This document shows, piece after piece, positions 18,971-28,461 of a DNA stretch of 50,863 nucleotides. Origin of the DNA: Chlorobiaceae bacterium (GTDB lineage: Bacteria > Bacteroidota > Chlorobiia > Chlorobiales > Chlorobiaceae); assembly GCA_013334225.1 (NCBI GenBank), contig JAAXXY010000021.1:1-50863 (forward strand). Direction: 5' to 3'. Every line of letters starts with the position of its first letter. Position 1 is the stretch's first letter. The position numbers and the translations under genes are program-made. Below the pieces are notes generated by a model. That model made no database searches. It had not been told where the DNA came from and worked only from the letters and a program-made list of their open reading frames with translations.

Positions 18971-19158
18971 GATGGATAATGTCTGAAGGTTTACAAGGAA
19001 GGGGATCGTTATTACTGATAAAATATAATACAGCCGATAAAATTCCATGCATCAAAAAATACGGGAAAGAACTGATGATGGTTTCCGTTTCTTGTCAGGG
19101 CACCTCTATCTGTCCGTCCCGAAGCCCTGTTGCCCATGTTGGTCCTAATGAACCGGGA

Positions 19159-19220
19159 TCGAAATCCTCATCCTCCGACTTGTCGGGACTCCGCTTTCTT
19201 TGCGCAATACGGGGCCTCTC
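19159..19220. repeat. Palindromic repeat element, copy 2 (shorter)
   Basis: It begins TCGAAATCCTCATC, as does the copy at 14965, and continues with CCGACTTGTCGGGACTCCG after a 2-base insertion. It ends with the same GCCTCTC (19214-19220) but lacks the middle portion with the second palindrome. It lies in the gap between the genes at 18746-18970 and 19327-19779, where it breaks no gene I can see. Confidence 0.6.
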
Positions 19221-19326
19221 TTTTCACGGTTTTTCCGAATGGTTCGGCAAGGAAACCCTTATTTCGAAATCGTTCAAGGTTTCGTTTGCTTTGCGGGTGT
19301 GGATTTCGCGACAATAAAGGTCTCCC

Positions 19327-19779
19327 TTAAAAATGGATCCCGGCACGGGAACCAAGCAGGTATTTTCCAGCATTTCCCGGCACAAGAATTCGTACGGGAC
19401 AATTCCTGATATCGATGACTCCGTAACTGCCGAAAAGATGGCGCTGTTCCGAAATTCCTTCTATTTCGTTCCATGGAATGAGGAGCGGAGGACTGAGAAC
19501 ACGGAACAGGAACAGTAAGGAAAATTGTATTCCGTTTGCTCCGACCGTGATAAAAAGGTTTCCACGGTATGTGACCGGCGGCATCGGCTTTTTTTTGAAC
19601 AGTGCTGTGGCGAACCGGAACTCACGGCCTTTTTCAGAATGCTCCGACCTGAAACGTTTCGCAAGGAGCGACCACCCTCCGGCGTAAGAGAGAAAGCCGT
19701 TAACCCCGATCCACAATGCGGGAAATGCGACCGTGAAGATCACGATGGGTGTTATGACGATAAAGAACGTTTCTGGCAT
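19327..19779 (-). CDS. Hypothetical membrane protein, 150 aa
   Basis: An N-terminal membrane segment (FFIVITPIVIFTVAFPALWIGVNGFL, about residues 5-30) is followed by a basic cytoplasmic stretch, a second hydrophobic segment (IQFSLLFLFRVLSPPLLIPWNEI, about 84-106) and a polar end. The phrase LLIPWNEIEGI resembles the PWSxI strand of PH-like or DUF304-like membrane-associated domains, so a small PH-like fold on a membrane anchor is possible. I do not recognise the family. It follows the acyl-CoA synthetase gene in the same orientation by 48 nt, so the two may share a transcript. Confidence 0.6.
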   Translation of the reverse strand: MPETFFIVITPIVIFTVAFPALWIGVNGFLSYAGGWSLLAKRFRSEHSEKGREFRFATALFKKKPMPPVTYRGNLFITVGANGIQFSLLFLFRVLSPPLLIPWNEIEGISEQRHLFGSYGVIDIRNCPVRILVPGNAGKYLLGSRAGIHF

Positions 19780-19827
19780 CAGCTCATGTTTTGTTGCCGG
19801 GGATGTACGTTCTGCTGCTCATCCCGA

Positions 19828-21666
19828 TTACTCGGAATTGTAGACCATGTTGAGCGTGTTGTAGACCTTGTCGATCTCGGAAGCGTATTTCGTGGTTATT
19901 GCTTTCCGTTTGAGCTTGAGTGTCGGGGTCATGTGCCCATTCTCGATAGTGAATGCTTCGTCGATAAGCAGGAATTTACGAACCTTCTCATGCGTGGCGA
20001 GCTGTCGGGATACGGTACGGATCAGTTTTTCGAAGATCTGCTGGATGCTTTTGTTTTCAATAAGCTCCCTGTTTGTCGATGCGGTGATGTTTTCAGTCGC
20101 TGCAAATTCCCTGAGTTTGTTGAAATCGGGTACGATAAGGGCGATGAGGAACGGACGTTTTTCGCCGATGACAACGACCTGGTCGACATATGAGCTTTCG
20201 GCTATCAGGTTCTCAATCGGCATGGGAGCGATGTTTTTCCCTCCTGACGTGACGATGATATGTTTTTTCCTGTCGGTTATTTTCAGGTAACCGTCTTTGT
20301 CCACTTCACCGATGTCTCCGGTGTGGAACCAGCCGTTCTGTATGACCTCCCTGGTTGCTTCTTCGTCTTTCCAGTACCCTTTCATGATGTTGGGGCCCTT
20401 GAGCAGGATCTCCCCGTCTTCGGCGATTTTCACCTCGACGTTGTTGACCGCAGGGCCGACGGTACCGTATTTGATTTTTTCCGGACGGTTGACGTGAGTG
20501 ACGGGAGCCGTTTCGGTCAGGCCGAACCCTTCAAGAATAGGGATGTCGAGGGCCTGGAAAAATTCTCCGATCTTCTGGGGCAGCGCAGCTCCTCCGGAAA
20601 CGAAATAACGCAGCCTTCCTCCGAATTTCGACTTGATTTTATGGTAGACCAGTTTGTCAGCCAGAGAATGCTGCATTTCGAGGACCTTCTGCACGCGGCC
20701 TTTTTCACTGAGCTGCCGGTGATATTTTTCACCGGTACTGAGGGCCCAGTTGAAAACTTTCTGCTTGACAGGTTTTTCGGATGAAATCTGCTTCAGGATG
20801 CCCATCTTGATACGGTCGAACAAACGGGGCACGGTAAAAATGATGGTCGGCCGTGCTTCTGACATGTTCAGGGAGATGGTTTCGATACTTTCTGCCAGAT
20901 AGATGCTTGCACCGCAGGAAAAGAGGAGATAGTATCCTCCTGTTCGTTCGTAGGCATGGGAGAGGGGCAGGAAAGACAGTCCGCAGTCGGTTTCGTCGAG
21001 ACGGATGACCGTTGAACATGATTTAACGTTTTCACAGATATTCCTGTGGGTAAGCATGACGCCTTTGGGTAATCCTGTCGTGCCGGACGTATAGATGATG
21101 GTCGCGATATCTTCGGGCGACACCGGAGCTTTTTCCAGCAGCCACGGTTTTTCTTCGAGAAGTTCTGCCCCCTGTTCCTTCGCGGTGTTCAGATCGATCA
21201 CATCCTCCATGCTTTCCTCGAGACGGTTCATGATTATGACGAGCGTCAGTTCGGGGAGGTTCTGCCAGATCGAGAGGATTTTACCGAGCTGCAGGGTATT
21301 TGAAACAATGATTGCCTTGGCTCCGCAGTTGTTCAGGATATATTCTATCTGGTTGGGAGGAAGGGAGGGATAAAGCGGTACATTGACAGCACCGAGGTTC
21401 AGGATTGCCATGTCGGAAAGGTACCATCCCGGCCTGTTTTCCGAAAGGATGGCCACCCTGTCCTGCGCAACGATGCCGTTATGTTTCAGAAAAGCTGAAA
21501 GATGCTGGACATCTTCTTCAAGTTCCCGGTATGGTATCGGCTCATATTTTCCGTTGACTTTTCTCGAGATTGGAAATTTGTCCTCCTGTTCACGGTAATG
21601 AGTGAAAACCGAAGAGAAAAGTTCAGTCAGAGTTGAAAAATCAGGATTGATCAGTCCCATCGGCAA
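19828..21666 (-). CDS. Long-chain acyl-CoA synthetase (AMP-forming)
   Basis: A 612-residue ANL-superfamily ligase that activates fatty acids to acyl-AMP and then acyl-CoA. Motifs: P-loop [27 protein letters not shown] (long-chain class), [40 protein letters not shown], and the C-terminal [20 protein letters not shown]. The last residues ([14 protein letters not shown]) carry the conserved C-terminal lysine region. The length fits the FadD/FAA1 long-chain group. An ATG two codons in (MGLINP) is an equally good start. Green sulfur bacteria are not known for beta-oxidation, so the role is more likely fatty acid recycling into lipids (inference). It is divergent from the flippase-like gene. Confidence 0.92.
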   Translation of the reverse strand: MPMGLINPDFSTLTELFSSVFTHYREQEDKFPISRKVNGKYEPIPYRELEEDVQHLSAFLKHNGIVAQDRVAILSENRPGWYLSDMAILNLGAVNVPLYPSLPPNQIEYILNNCGAKAIIVSNTLQLGKILSIWQNLPELTLVIIMNRLEESMEDVIDLNTAKEQGAELLEEKPWLLEKAPVSPEDIATIIYTSGTTGLPKGVMLTHRNICENVKSCSTVIRLDETDCGLSFLPLSHAYERTGGYYLLFSCGASIYLAESIETISLNMSEARPTIIFTVPRLFDRIKMGILKQISSEKPVKQKVFNWALSTGEKYHRQLSEKGRVQKVLEMQHSLADKLVYHKIKSKFGGRLRYFVSGGAALPQKIGEFFQALDIPILEGFGLTETAPVTHVNRPEKIKYGTVGPAVNNVEVKIAEDGEILLKGPNIMKGYWKDEEATREVIQNGWFHTGDIGEVDKDGYLKITDRKKHIIVTSGGKNIAPMPIENLIAESSYVDQVVVIGEKRPFLIALIVPDFNKLREFAATENITASTNRELIENKSIQQIFEKLIRTVSRQLATHEKVRKFLLIDEAFTIENGHMTPTLKLKRKAITTKYASEIDKVYNTLNMVYNSE

Positions 21667-21884
21667 GATTCGTTTTCGGGAACCCCGCTACGGCAACGAC
21701 CTGACCGACAGGGCAGGTATGGCCGAAAAAGCGAACAGCAGGAGTATCGCCAGTTTGTGGAAAAAAGTGCTGATAAAGGATAACAACGTACGGGACACCG
21801 TCAGAAATGCTTCCGGCGGAATATGGTAGAAACAGCAAGCATGAAATACAGCGACATCGGGCCTTTCTTCAATAAACAAATATT

Positions 21885-21900
21885 TAACAATACATTGTTA
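21885..21900. promoter_or_regulatory. Perfect inverted repeat, candidate operator
   Basis: TAACAAT-AC-ATTGTTA is a 7-bp perfect inverted repeat with a 2-bp spacer in the gap between the divergent acyl-CoA synthetase and flippase-like genes, 66 nt upstream of the start at 21967. Its size fits a dimeric regulator site. No regulator gene is nearby. Confidence 0.4.
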
Positions 21901-21966
21901 TCTTTGCAAATCATGAAAAAGACTTTTTTGCAGTTTTTTCCCTTTCCATTCTGATTTTTCCTGCAG

Positions 21967-23025
21967 ATGAAACAAAAATCCGTATCGTCCTGGCTCGGGT
22001 ATGCCGGTATGTTGCTCGGTGTCGTCCTGATCGGTTACCTTGTCAGCAAGTTCGATATACTGGGAGCATGGTCCCGGATATGTTCAATCGGGTATGCCTC
22101 GGTTTTCATCCTGCTTCCATTTCTTGCACTGCACCTGGTTGAATCCTTCGCATGGTTGCAGCTGTTTCCGGGTACGACAAAAAAACTCCCTTTTTTCCAG
22201 CTTTTCAAGATACAGCTAATCGCCGAAACCGTTTCCATGACGCTGCCGGCCGGGATGCCTATCGGCGAATCCCTGCGCCCGGTCCTCTGCCGGAGCAGGC
22301 TTGGCGTGCCTGTACCCGCCGGGGTTGCGAGCGTGGCAGTCAGGAAACTCATGCTCGGAGCGATACAGGGCCTTTATACCCTTTTAGGTGCACTCGCGGG
22401 TTTTTCTTTTCTTCAGAACGCATCGCTGAACATGATCGGTTTCGAAGGCCTCGGGTTCATCATGGCGGGGAGCGGCCTCCTTGTTTTCTTCATTTTCCTG
22501 GTTTTCATTCTTCTTCTCCTCAACGGTGAAGCTGCCCGAAAGGTGCACTCACTGCTGATGCTCATTCCTTTCAGGAAAGTCAAAAACTGGCTTCTCGAAA
22601 AGGAATCGGATTTCCACGAGACGGATGAAGAACTGAAATTCTTCAAGGGGATGCCCTTAGGTAAACTGACCGTTGTGATGTTCTATTATCTGGTCGCATG
22701 GTTCATGCTTGCAGTTGAAAGCTATATCATCCTGCGGCTGCTGGGGGTGGAAATTACCTTTTTCCAGGTACTGGCAATAGACACGACCCTTTCGATGCTG
22801 AGGGCGGTTTTCTTTTTCATCCCATCAGGCCTGGGAGTTCAGGAGATCGGTTATCTCGCGTTTTTCAACGTGCTCGGCATCAGTGATGCCGTCGTAATCG
22901 GGGAAGCGTTCGTCCTGCTCAGGCGTTTCAAGGAAATTCTGTGGTATGCTGCCGGTTATGCGATCATGTTCATTTCTGGGGTCCATCTGCATGATGCGCA
23001 ACGCCTTGGAAGCCTTGAAACGTAA
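21967..23025 (+). CDS. Flippase-like / lysylphosphatidylglycerol synthase TM-region protein (UPF0104), 352 aa
   Basis: An integral membrane protein with about eight hydrophobic segments in the pattern of the PF03706 family (the membrane region of MprF, and AglD/HpnL-like proteins). Characteristic parts are the first segment followed by FDILGAWSRI, PAGMPIGESLRPVLCR near residue 100, an amphipathic mid-region, and the conserved end FFIPSGLGVQEIGYLAFF, with EAFVLLRRFKEILW after it. These proteins are thought to flip lipids or lipid-linked sugars. The position upstream of the surface-sugar gene set (23407-27411) fits a role in envelope glycan assembly, though 380 bp separates them and co-transcription is not certain. 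Confidence 0.8.
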   Translation: MKQKSVSSWLGYAGMLLGVVLIGYLVSKFDILGAWSRICSIGYASVFILLPFLALHLVESFAWLQLFPGTTKKLPFFQLFKIQLIAETVSMTLPAGMPIGESLRPVLCRSRLGVPVPAGVASVAVRKLMLGAIQGLYTLLGALAGFSFLQNASLNMIGFEGLGFIMAGSGLLVFFIFLVFILLLLNGEAARKVHSLLMLIPFRKVKNWLLEKESDFHETDEELKFFKGMPLGKLTVVMFYYLVAWFMLAVESYIILRLLGVEITFFQVLAIDTTLSMLRAVFFFIPSGLGVQEIGYLAFFNVLGISDAVVIGEAFVLLRRFKEILWYAAGYAIMFISGVHLHDAQRLGSLET

Positions 23026-23406
23026 GGCGGCAGTTCCGCTCGCGCGATCAGTCGAGCTGTTGCACCTGTGTTCTGGGGCTTTTCACCAGGAATCCCCGGA
23101 CCAGTTATGAACCCTCCCCGAAATACGGGTGTTTTTCTGAAAAAATGATATTATGGCCTGAAAAGTACAAGAGCCCCCTTTGTAACGGCAAACCGCTTTT
23201 CTCCCGGGATAAAGTATTTTCCTTTTTGCTATTCCTGCTGCTCATTTATTCCATGCCCGGAATGATTGTAAAGCGTAACCCGGACCATGAAGCTTCTTCG
23301 AGAAGTTATTATTTACGTTTTTGTTATTTTTAATGCCATGCGGTTTCGCATTCTGGCACCTGTTTGCAGAATTTGACCGTTCAACCTGTGATTGTCAGAG
23401 ATTTCG
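23026..23406. other. Intergenic region, 381 bp
   Basis: It lies between the flippase-like gene and the glycosyltransferase-like gene. A short hairpin (CCCG-aaata-CGGG, around 23117-23128) followed by GTTTTT may be a weak terminator for the first gene. I see no further coding frame or RNA gene. The promoter of the sugar operon is expected in the AT-rich right half. Confidence 0.4.
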
Positions 23407-24363
23407 ATGAGGAAGAAAATTTTGTTTATTTGCGGTTCAATGAACCAGACCACCCAGATGCATCAGATTGCCGGGTGGCTCGGTGACTACGATCAGTATT
23501 TCACTCCTTTTTTCAGTGACGGGCTTCTGGGTAAAGCAAGCAGCATGGGGCTCCTCGAATTCACGATCATGGGTCACAAGCGTTCCCACCGTTCTGTCGA
23601 ATATCTCGATTCCCACAACCTCAGGCTCGATATCGGCGGAATGGCTCACGAGTACGATCTTGTCGTTACCTGTACCGACCTCATCGTTCCAAAACATATC
23701 AAGAGACGGAAAATTGTGCTTGTTCAGGAGGGAATGACCGAACCCGAAACGATCCTGTTTCATCTTGCCAGGAATTTTCAGTGGGTCCCCCGCTGGATAG
23801 CCGGGACCTCGACAACCGGTCTTTCCGACGCGTATGAAAAATTCTGTGTCGCCAGTGAAGGGTATCGCGATCTTTTCATCAGGAAAGGTGTCAACCCGGA
23901 AAAAATAGTGGTCACGAGCATTCCGAACTTCGATAATTGCGAGCAGTATCTGCAGAACGATTTCGAGTACCGTGATTTTGTTCTTGTCTGCACTTCCGAC
24001 AACAGGGAAACCTTCGTTTATGAAAACCGGCAGAAAAATATCATGAAGTATCGCGAAATGGCCGGACATTCACTCCTTGTCTTCAAGCTTCATCCAAATG
24101 AAAACGCCCCGAGGGCAATCAGGGAAATCGAGCGGTATGCCCCTGACAGCATGGTTTTTTCAGAAGGGAAGACGGAAGAAATGATTGCGAATTCAAGAAT
24201 GCTCATCGCCCAGTTTTCTTCTACCATATTTGTCGGTTCTGCATTGAACAAGGTTGTCCATTGCGGTCTGGATCCAAAAGAGCTCAAGGCGCTCACCCCT
24301 ATTCAGAACAAATCAGCTTCAAAAAATATCGCCGATGTCTGCCGGCAGGTCATCGACGGTTGA
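23407..24363 (+). CDS. Glycosyltransferase-like protein (GT-B / CDP-glycerol transferase-like fold), 318 aa
   Basis: A soluble GT-B-like protein: an N-terminal Rossmann start ([19 protein letters not shown]), then a second half with [32 protein letters not shown], and the sugar-nucleotide-binding end region [29 protein letters not shown]. This pattern is shared by CDP-glycerol glycerophosphotransferase-like and capsule/LPS transferases. It heads four genes spaced 13-16 nt apart, followed by a CMP-sugar synthetase and KdnB/KdnA-like enzymes. It may therefore transfer the sugar they make. This is inferred from context. I start at the ATG at 23407. An in-frame TTG lies 15 nt earlier. Confidence 0.65.
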   Translation: MRKKILFICGSMNQTTQMHQIAGWLGDYDQYFTPFFSDGLLGKASSMGLLEFTIMGHKRSHRSVEYLDSHNLRLDIGGMAHEYDLVVTCTDLIVPKHIKRRKIVLVQEGMTEPETILFHLARNFQWVPRWIAGTSTTGLSDAYEKFCVASEGYRDLFIRKGVNPEKIVVTSIPNFDNCEQYLQNDFEYRDFVLVCTSDNRETFVYENRQKNIMKYREMAGHSLLVFKLHPNENAPRAIREIERYAPDSMVFSEGKTEEMIANSRMLIAQFSSTIFVGSALNKVVHCGLDPKELKALTPIQNKSASKNIADVCRQVIDG

Positions 24364-24379
24364 ATTTCCCGGTACCACT

Positions 24380-25093
24380 ATGCACACGGTAGCAATCATT
24401 CCGGCAAGAGGCGGCTCGAAAGGCCTGAAAGACAAGAATATTTACCCTGTCGCAGGCAGGCCTCTTCTCTCGTGGACGATCGGCCAGGCACTCGAATCCC
24501 GTCTGGTGGACAGGGTTTTCGTTTCGACGGATGATCCCGGAATCGCCGAAGTGGCCCGTGCATTCGGCGCCGAAGTCATCGATCGCCCAGAAGAGATCGC
24601 CGGAGACAAGGCGACTTCCGAATCAGCCCTTCTTCATGCCATTTCAGTTATCGATAAAGAGTTCGGTATGCCGGTCGGTACCGTTGTTTTCCTGCAGGCC
24701 ACGTCACCATTGAGAAAACCGGGGGATATAGACGCTGCAATCGAACATTTCAGGAAAGAAGGTGCGGATTCGCTGATATCCGTAACAAAGGCTGACGATC
24801 TGACTATCTGGGAATGCCGTGAAACGGAATGGAGAAGCGTGAATTTCGATTACCGCAATCGCGGCATGCGACAGGACCGCCCATCACAGTTCATCGAAAA
24901 TGGTTCGATCTATATTTTCAAGAGCGAAGTGCTTTCAACTTTCCAGAACCGGATCGGAGGAAAAATGGCAGTATATGAAATGGAGTTCTGGCAGACCTGG
25001 GAGATTGACACTCTTGAAGAAATAGATTTAATTGAGTATTACCTTTTGAGGAAAGACCTGGCAATCCAGGAAACAGGCGGAAAAAACCCTTAG
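24380..25093 (+). CDS. CMP-sugar synthetase, acylneuraminate cytidylyltransferase (NeuA-like) family
   Basis: A 237-residue nucleotidyltransferase that would couple a 2-keto sugar acid to CMP. The N-terminal [19 protein letters not shown] loop, the [17 protein letters not shown] strand, [18 protein letters not shown] with its conserved PLR, and the C-terminal [14 protein letters not shown] metal site are all present. The sequence reads closer to NeuA than to KdsB, so the substrate may be a sialic-acid-like or modified Kdo sugar. It is followed 13 nt later by the KdnB-like and then the KdnA-like gene, which suggests 8-amino-Kdo activation. The start is the ATG at 24380. An earlier in-frame start would overlap the preceding gene. 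Confidence 0.85.
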   Translation: MHTVAIIPARGGSKGLKDKNIYPVAGRPLLSWTIGQALESRLVDRVFVSTDDPGIAEVARAFGAEVIDRPEEIAGDKATSESALLHAISVIDKEFGMPVGTVVFLQATSPLRKPGDIDAAIEHFRKEGADSLISVTKADDLTIWECRETEWRSVNFDYRNRGMRQDRPSQFIENGSIYIFKSEVLSTFQNRIGGKMAVYEMEFWQTWEIDTLEEIDLIEYYLLRKDLAIQETGGKNP

Positions 25094-25106
25094 CATATCC
25101 AGTTTT

Positions 25107-26237
25107 ATGAATTTCTTTTTATCGACCGATCTGATTGTCGGCGTTAACGAGGCGCTGAAGCTTAACGATTATCTTGCGGGGCTCTCCATCAGGCAGCCCG
25201 GGATCGTCTATGACGCCAATCTGGCGGATAACCGTTATTTCCAGGAAGTTTTGAGAAACCTGACTTCGGCTTACCCCAATTCCGTCGTCTACTGCAATGA
25301 TTTCAAAGGGGAACCCACCTATGCCCATCTTGAAAACGTCGCCGAATTTTTCCGTCAAAATCCTCCCGACGGTATCGTAGCAATCGGTGGCGGCAGCACG
25401 CTCGATCTGGGAAAAGGGGTTGCGCTCCTGATGACGAACAACGTCCCCGCGTTGTCCCTGAAAGGATTTCCCGGGGATGTGGAAGACCCATTGCCGCTCA
25501 TTACCGTTCCTTCGCTTCTCGGGAGCGGAGCCGAAGTCAGCTACAATGCGGTATTTATCGATGAGAAGGAGGGCCGCAAGCTCGGCATAAACAGCAGGAA
25601 AAATTTCCCCAGGAAAGCCGTTGTCGATCCGCAACTTTCGATGACCGCACCGATGGAGAGCGTCATTTCATCAGCAATGGACAGCCTGGTTCATTGTGTT
25701 GACAGTTTCGCTTCTGTCAAGCATACTCCTCTGAGCAGGATTTTTTCAGTCGAAGGCTTCCAGAAGACCTTCTATGCGCTGCAGCAGGGACAGCTCGACA
25801 GGGCGGAATCGAGGATTGACCTTGCTATCGGAAGCATCTGCGGAACGGTTGCGCTCATGAATTCAGGGGACGGCCCTACGAACGGCTTTGCCTATTACCT
25901 TGGAGTGAAGCACCGCGTGCCGCATGGACTTGCCGGCGCGATTTTCCTCAAGGAAGTGATGCGCTACAATCATAACCACGGTTATGAAAAATATGCCCTG
26001 CTGAACCCCATGCGGACATCTCCTTCTGCAAAGGAAGCGACGATAGAGCTTCTCGAGGAAATGGACGCACTCTACAAGCAGCTCGGCATACCAAATCTTG
26101 TGCCATACGGTTATGGAAAGGGTAACGCGGAAGAGCTGGCACATAATGCATCGGAAGCATTGAAAGGGTCTTTTTCCGGCAATCCCGTTGAATTTACCGA
26201 GGAGTCGGCACGGGAAGTCATTATACAGTTAACATAA
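25107..26237 (+). CDS. Iron-containing alcohol dehydrogenase, KdnB-like (Kdo 8-oxidase)
   Basis: A 376-residue group III, iron-dependent alcohol dehydrogenase. It shows the NAD loop IVAIGGGSTLDLGKGVA, the segment PSLLGSGAEVSYNAVF, and candidate metal ligands Asp192 and His196 (MDSLVHCVDS), His273 (VPHGLAGAI) and His289 (MRYNHNHG). Kdo 8-oxidase KdnB of Shewanella belongs to this family and works with the aminotransferase KdnA to make 8-amino-3,8-dideoxy-manno-octulosonate. The next gene here closely resembles KdnA, so the same two-step chemistry is the best hypothesis. The oxidase itself could act on another sugar acid. It lies within a tight operon, 16 nt before the aminotransferase. Confidence 0.75.
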   Translation: MNFFLSTDLIVGVNEALKLNDYLAGLSIRQPGIVYDANLADNRYFQEVLRNLTSAYPNSVVYCNDFKGEPTYAHLENVAEFFRQNPPDGIVAIGGGSTLDLGKGVALLMTNNVPALSLKGFPGDVEDPLPLITVPSLLGSGAEVSYNAVFIDEKEGRKLGINSRKNFPRKAVVDPQLSMTAPMESVISSAMDSLVHCVDSFASVKHTPLSRIFSVEGFQKTFYALQQGQLDRAESRIDLAIGSICGTVALMNSGDGPTNGFAYYLGVKHRVPHGLAGAIFLKEVMRYNHNHGYEKYALLNPMRTSPSAKEATIELLEEMDALYKQLGIPNLVPYGYGKGNAEELAHNASEALKGSFSGNPVEFTEESAREVIIQLT

Positions 26238-26253
26238 ACGAATAGAGCATATC

Positions 26254-27411
26254 ATGGCAGGAGCAGAACTGATCGGCCGGGAAGAGCTGGCCGAAATACT
26301 GGAGTTGTTCAACAGGGAAAAAGTTAATCTCTACCGCTATGGCGGCGGCAATTACAAGACAAGGGAGTTCGAGGAGAAATTTGCATCCTGGATGGGCGTG
26401 AAATACGCGCATGCAGTTTCTTCAGGCACTGCAGCCATTCATTGCGCCCTCGCTGGTGCAGGCATCGGGCCTGGCGACGAGGTCATCACGACGGCATGGA
26501 CATTCATTGCTCCGGTCGAGGCGATCAGTGCGCTTGGGGCAATCCCGGTACCCGTGGAAATTGACGAAACCTACCACCTCGATCCGCGTGAAATAGAAAA
26601 AGCGATCACTCCTGCAACCAGAGCAGTTGTCGCGATCCCCATGTGGGCGCCCCCGAAAATGGATGAAATTGCCGAAATCTGCAGCCGGAACGGGCTTATG
26701 CTTATCGAAGATGCGGCCCAGGCGCTCGGTGCTTCCTACAAGGGCAGCAAACTCGGGACCATCGGCAGTGTCGGCTCATTTTCCTTCGATGCAGGCAAAA
26801 CGCTCCATACCGGTGAAGGCGGGATGATCGTCACCAATGACAAGGAGATCTATGACCGTGCCGCCGAATTTTCGGACCATGGCCATATGCATATTCCCGG
26901 CCTTCCTCGCGGAAAAGACCCGAGACGCGCAAAAGGCCTCAATCTTCGCATCAGTGAAGTTACGTCCGCTATCGGCATAGCACAGCTTGCGAAAATCGAC
27001 ATGATCCTCTCGAAATCGAAAGAGAACAAGCGCAGGATCAAAGACGGGATCAGACATCTCGACAATATCGTTTTGAGGCCATTCAGCGATGAGGCAGGTT
27101 CGCAGGGCGATACCCTTATTTTCCGTGTCAGGGACAGAGAAGCCGCACTTGCCTTCGAAGCGCACCTCATGGAACACGGTTTCGGCACCAAGATTCTTCC
27201 CGAAGCGCTCGACTGGCATTATGCAGGGGTCTGGGGACATCTTCTCGGCGAATTCGACCGGTATCGCGATCAGAACCTTGAATCCCTCTGGCCTGCAACG
27301 GGGAAAATGCTTCGCAGCAGCATCTGTCTCAACATCCCTGTCCTTATCGATGATGCGACCATCGACAAGCTCATCAGTGCCATCGTTTCCGGGGCCGACA
27401 AGATTGGATAA
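26254..27411 (+). CDS. DegT/DnrJ/EryC1-type aminotransferase, KdnA-like (8-amino-Kdo synthase)
   Basis: A 385-residue PLP enzyme of the sugar aminotransferase family. The PLP lysine is Lys182 in SFDAGKTLHTGEGG. Other family marks are SSGTAAIHCALAGAGIGPGDEVI, LIEDAAQALGASYKG and NLRISEVTSAIGIAQL. The segments AELIGREELAEI at the start, YKTREFEEKF, and FSDHGHMHI near residue 210 resemble Shewanella KdnA as I recall it (FELFGPEEKQEV, FSDHGHDHI). I therefore predict transamination of an 8-oxo-Kdo made by the KdnB-like enzyme upstream. The gene ends the operon and is closed by a terminator at 27451. Confidence 0.8.
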   Translation: MAGAELIGREELAEILELFNREKVNLYRYGGGNYKTREFEEKFASWMGVKYAHAVSSGTAAIHCALAGAGIGPGDEVITTAWTFIAPVEAISALGAIPVPVEIDETYHLDPREIEKAITPATRAVVAIPMWAPPKMDEIAEICSRNGLMLIEDAAQALGASYKGSKLGTIGSVGSFSFDAGKTLHTGEGGMIVTNDKEIYDRAAEFSDHGHMHIPGLPRGKDPRRAKGLNLRISEVTSAIGIAQLAKIDMILSKSKENKRRIKDGIRHLDNIVLRPFSDEAGSQGDTLIFRVRDREAALAFEAHLMEHGFGTKILPEALDWHYAGVWGHLLGEFDRYRDQNLESLWPATGKMLRSSICLNIPVLIDDATIDKLISAIVSGADKIG

Positions 27412-27450
27412 GAAAAGGACTCCCCGGTAAAACCTTCACCGAGGATCAAT

Positions 27451-27488
27451 CCGCCCTGTATTGAAAAATCATGCGGGGCGGCTTTTTT
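27451..27488 (+). terminator. Rho-independent terminator of the surface-sugar operon
   Basis: CCGCCC (27451-27456) pairs with GGGCGG (27476-27481) and is followed by CTTTTTTC. The loop is 19 nt. It lies 40 nt after the aminotransferase stop. Confidence 0.75.
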
Positions 27489-27551
27489 CAGTTATGCTCC
27501 GTTCAGGGCGCATGTTCTTCTCTTTCACAATTCCTTTCCATTCGCCCGGCA

Positions 27552-28271
27552 ATGAATACTTTTCCGCTGTTTTACCACAAATTATCATGTATAAAGTCCA
27601 GAAAGATCATGGCAATCCTGAGCCTGATGGTGGTTGTGTTTTTGCATGGTAATCCCGTTCATGCAGAAAACAAAGGAGGCGTGCAGGTTCATCTCGATCT
27701 TGCCAGCGCTTATGTCACCAAGGGCTCTAATTACGGTGATTCACCGGCAATCCAGCCGGAGATCACCTATACCTTTCCCGGCTCCGGGATTGTGGTGGGA
27801 GTCTGGAACTCGTTCGCACTGCTGCCCCAGGATGGAGTGCGTTACCAAGAGATCGATCCCTACATTCTCATTCCTGCAGGCAACCTGAGTCTCATCCTTA
27901 CTGATTACTACCTGCCGCAGCTCGGAGGTTTTTTCGATTTCCGCAATACACCTGACGGCCCGAATACCGTCGAAATCAGCGCGCTCTATACCGTCGGAAA
28001 GATATGCTTCTATGGAGCATGGGAAGTCGGCGGGTATGATTTCGACAAGGCGAGGTATCTTGAAGCGAAGTATACTTTCCTTGAAAAAGGTGGATATAGC
28101 GCCAGGGCATATGTTGGGGCCGGTGATGAAATGGCGTATGCTCCCGGAAAGGGGGATGATTTCGCCCTTGTCAACCTCGGCGTTACCATTTCAAAGGACC
28201 GGTTGACCGTTTCTCTGGTCCGGAACCCGGACAGTGAAAAGACCTATTTCGTGGTGAAAGCCTCTTTCTGA
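27552..28271 (+). CDS. Exported protein of unknown function, probable small beta-barrel, 239 aa
   Basis: A hydrophobic leader (MAILSLMVVVFLHGNPVHA, with a basic KSRK stretch before it) ends at an AxA-type cleavage site before ENKGG. The mature part shows alternating hydrophobic/polar strands and aromatic-ended turns (VQVHLDLASAYVTKGSNYG, YQEIDPYILIPAGNLSLILTDYY, FYGAWEVGGYDFDKARYLEAKY). The last residues are YFVVKASF, and a terminal Phe is typical of outer-membrane barrels. It resembles the TorF/DUF-type bacterial outer-membrane barrels in style. No function can be read. The start could be 27552 or 27609, and neither has a strong ribosome site. A shared terminator follows at 28329. Confidence 0.6.
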   Translation: MNTFPLFYHKLSCIKSRKIMAILSLMVVVFLHGNPVHAENKGGVQVHLDLASAYVTKGSNYGDSPAIQPEITYTFPGSGIVVGVWNSFALLPQDGVRYQEIDPYILIPAGNLSLILTDYYLPQLGGFFDFRNTPDGPNTVEISALYTVGKICFYGAWEVGGYDFDKARYLEAKYTFLEKGGYSARAYVGAGDEMAYAPGKGDDFALVNLGVTISKDRLTVSLVRNPDSEKTYFVVKASF

Positions 28272-28328
28272 AGGGATTGCTTCTCTCGGCGCTTTTCCTG
28301 AAGGTATACTCGCATTGTCAGCAATGAA

Positions 28329-28354
28329 AAAGGCCCGTTCACAGGGCCTTTATT
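28329..28354. terminator. Bidirectional terminator between the exported protein gene and tRNA-Cys
   Basis: AAAGGCCC (28329-28336) and GGGCCTTT (28344-28351) form an 8-bp stem with T-rich flanks on both strands. It can serve the plus-strand gene ending at 28271 and the minus-strand tRNA. Confidence 0.8.
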
Positions 28355-28387
28355 CGTTGTGCAGGCAATTTCAGGCTTGCTTCATTT

Positions 28388-28461
28388 TGGAGGCGAAGAG
28401 CGGATTCGAACCGCTGTACAAGGTTTTGCAGACCTCTGCCTAGCCACTCGGCCACTTCGCC
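28388..28461 (-). tRNA. tRNA-Cys (anticodon GCA)
   Basis: On the minus strand the acceptor arm GGCGAAG pairs with CTTCGCC, and the D-loop region reads GTGGCCGAGTGGCTAGGC. The anticodon loop CTGCAAA gives anticodon GCA. The T-arm contains GGTTCGAATCC, the discriminator is T, and CCA is encoded in the DNA (28388-28390). Without CCA the gene spans 28391-28461, a 71-nt tRNA with a short variable loop, as expected for tRNA-Cys. Confidence 0.95.
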
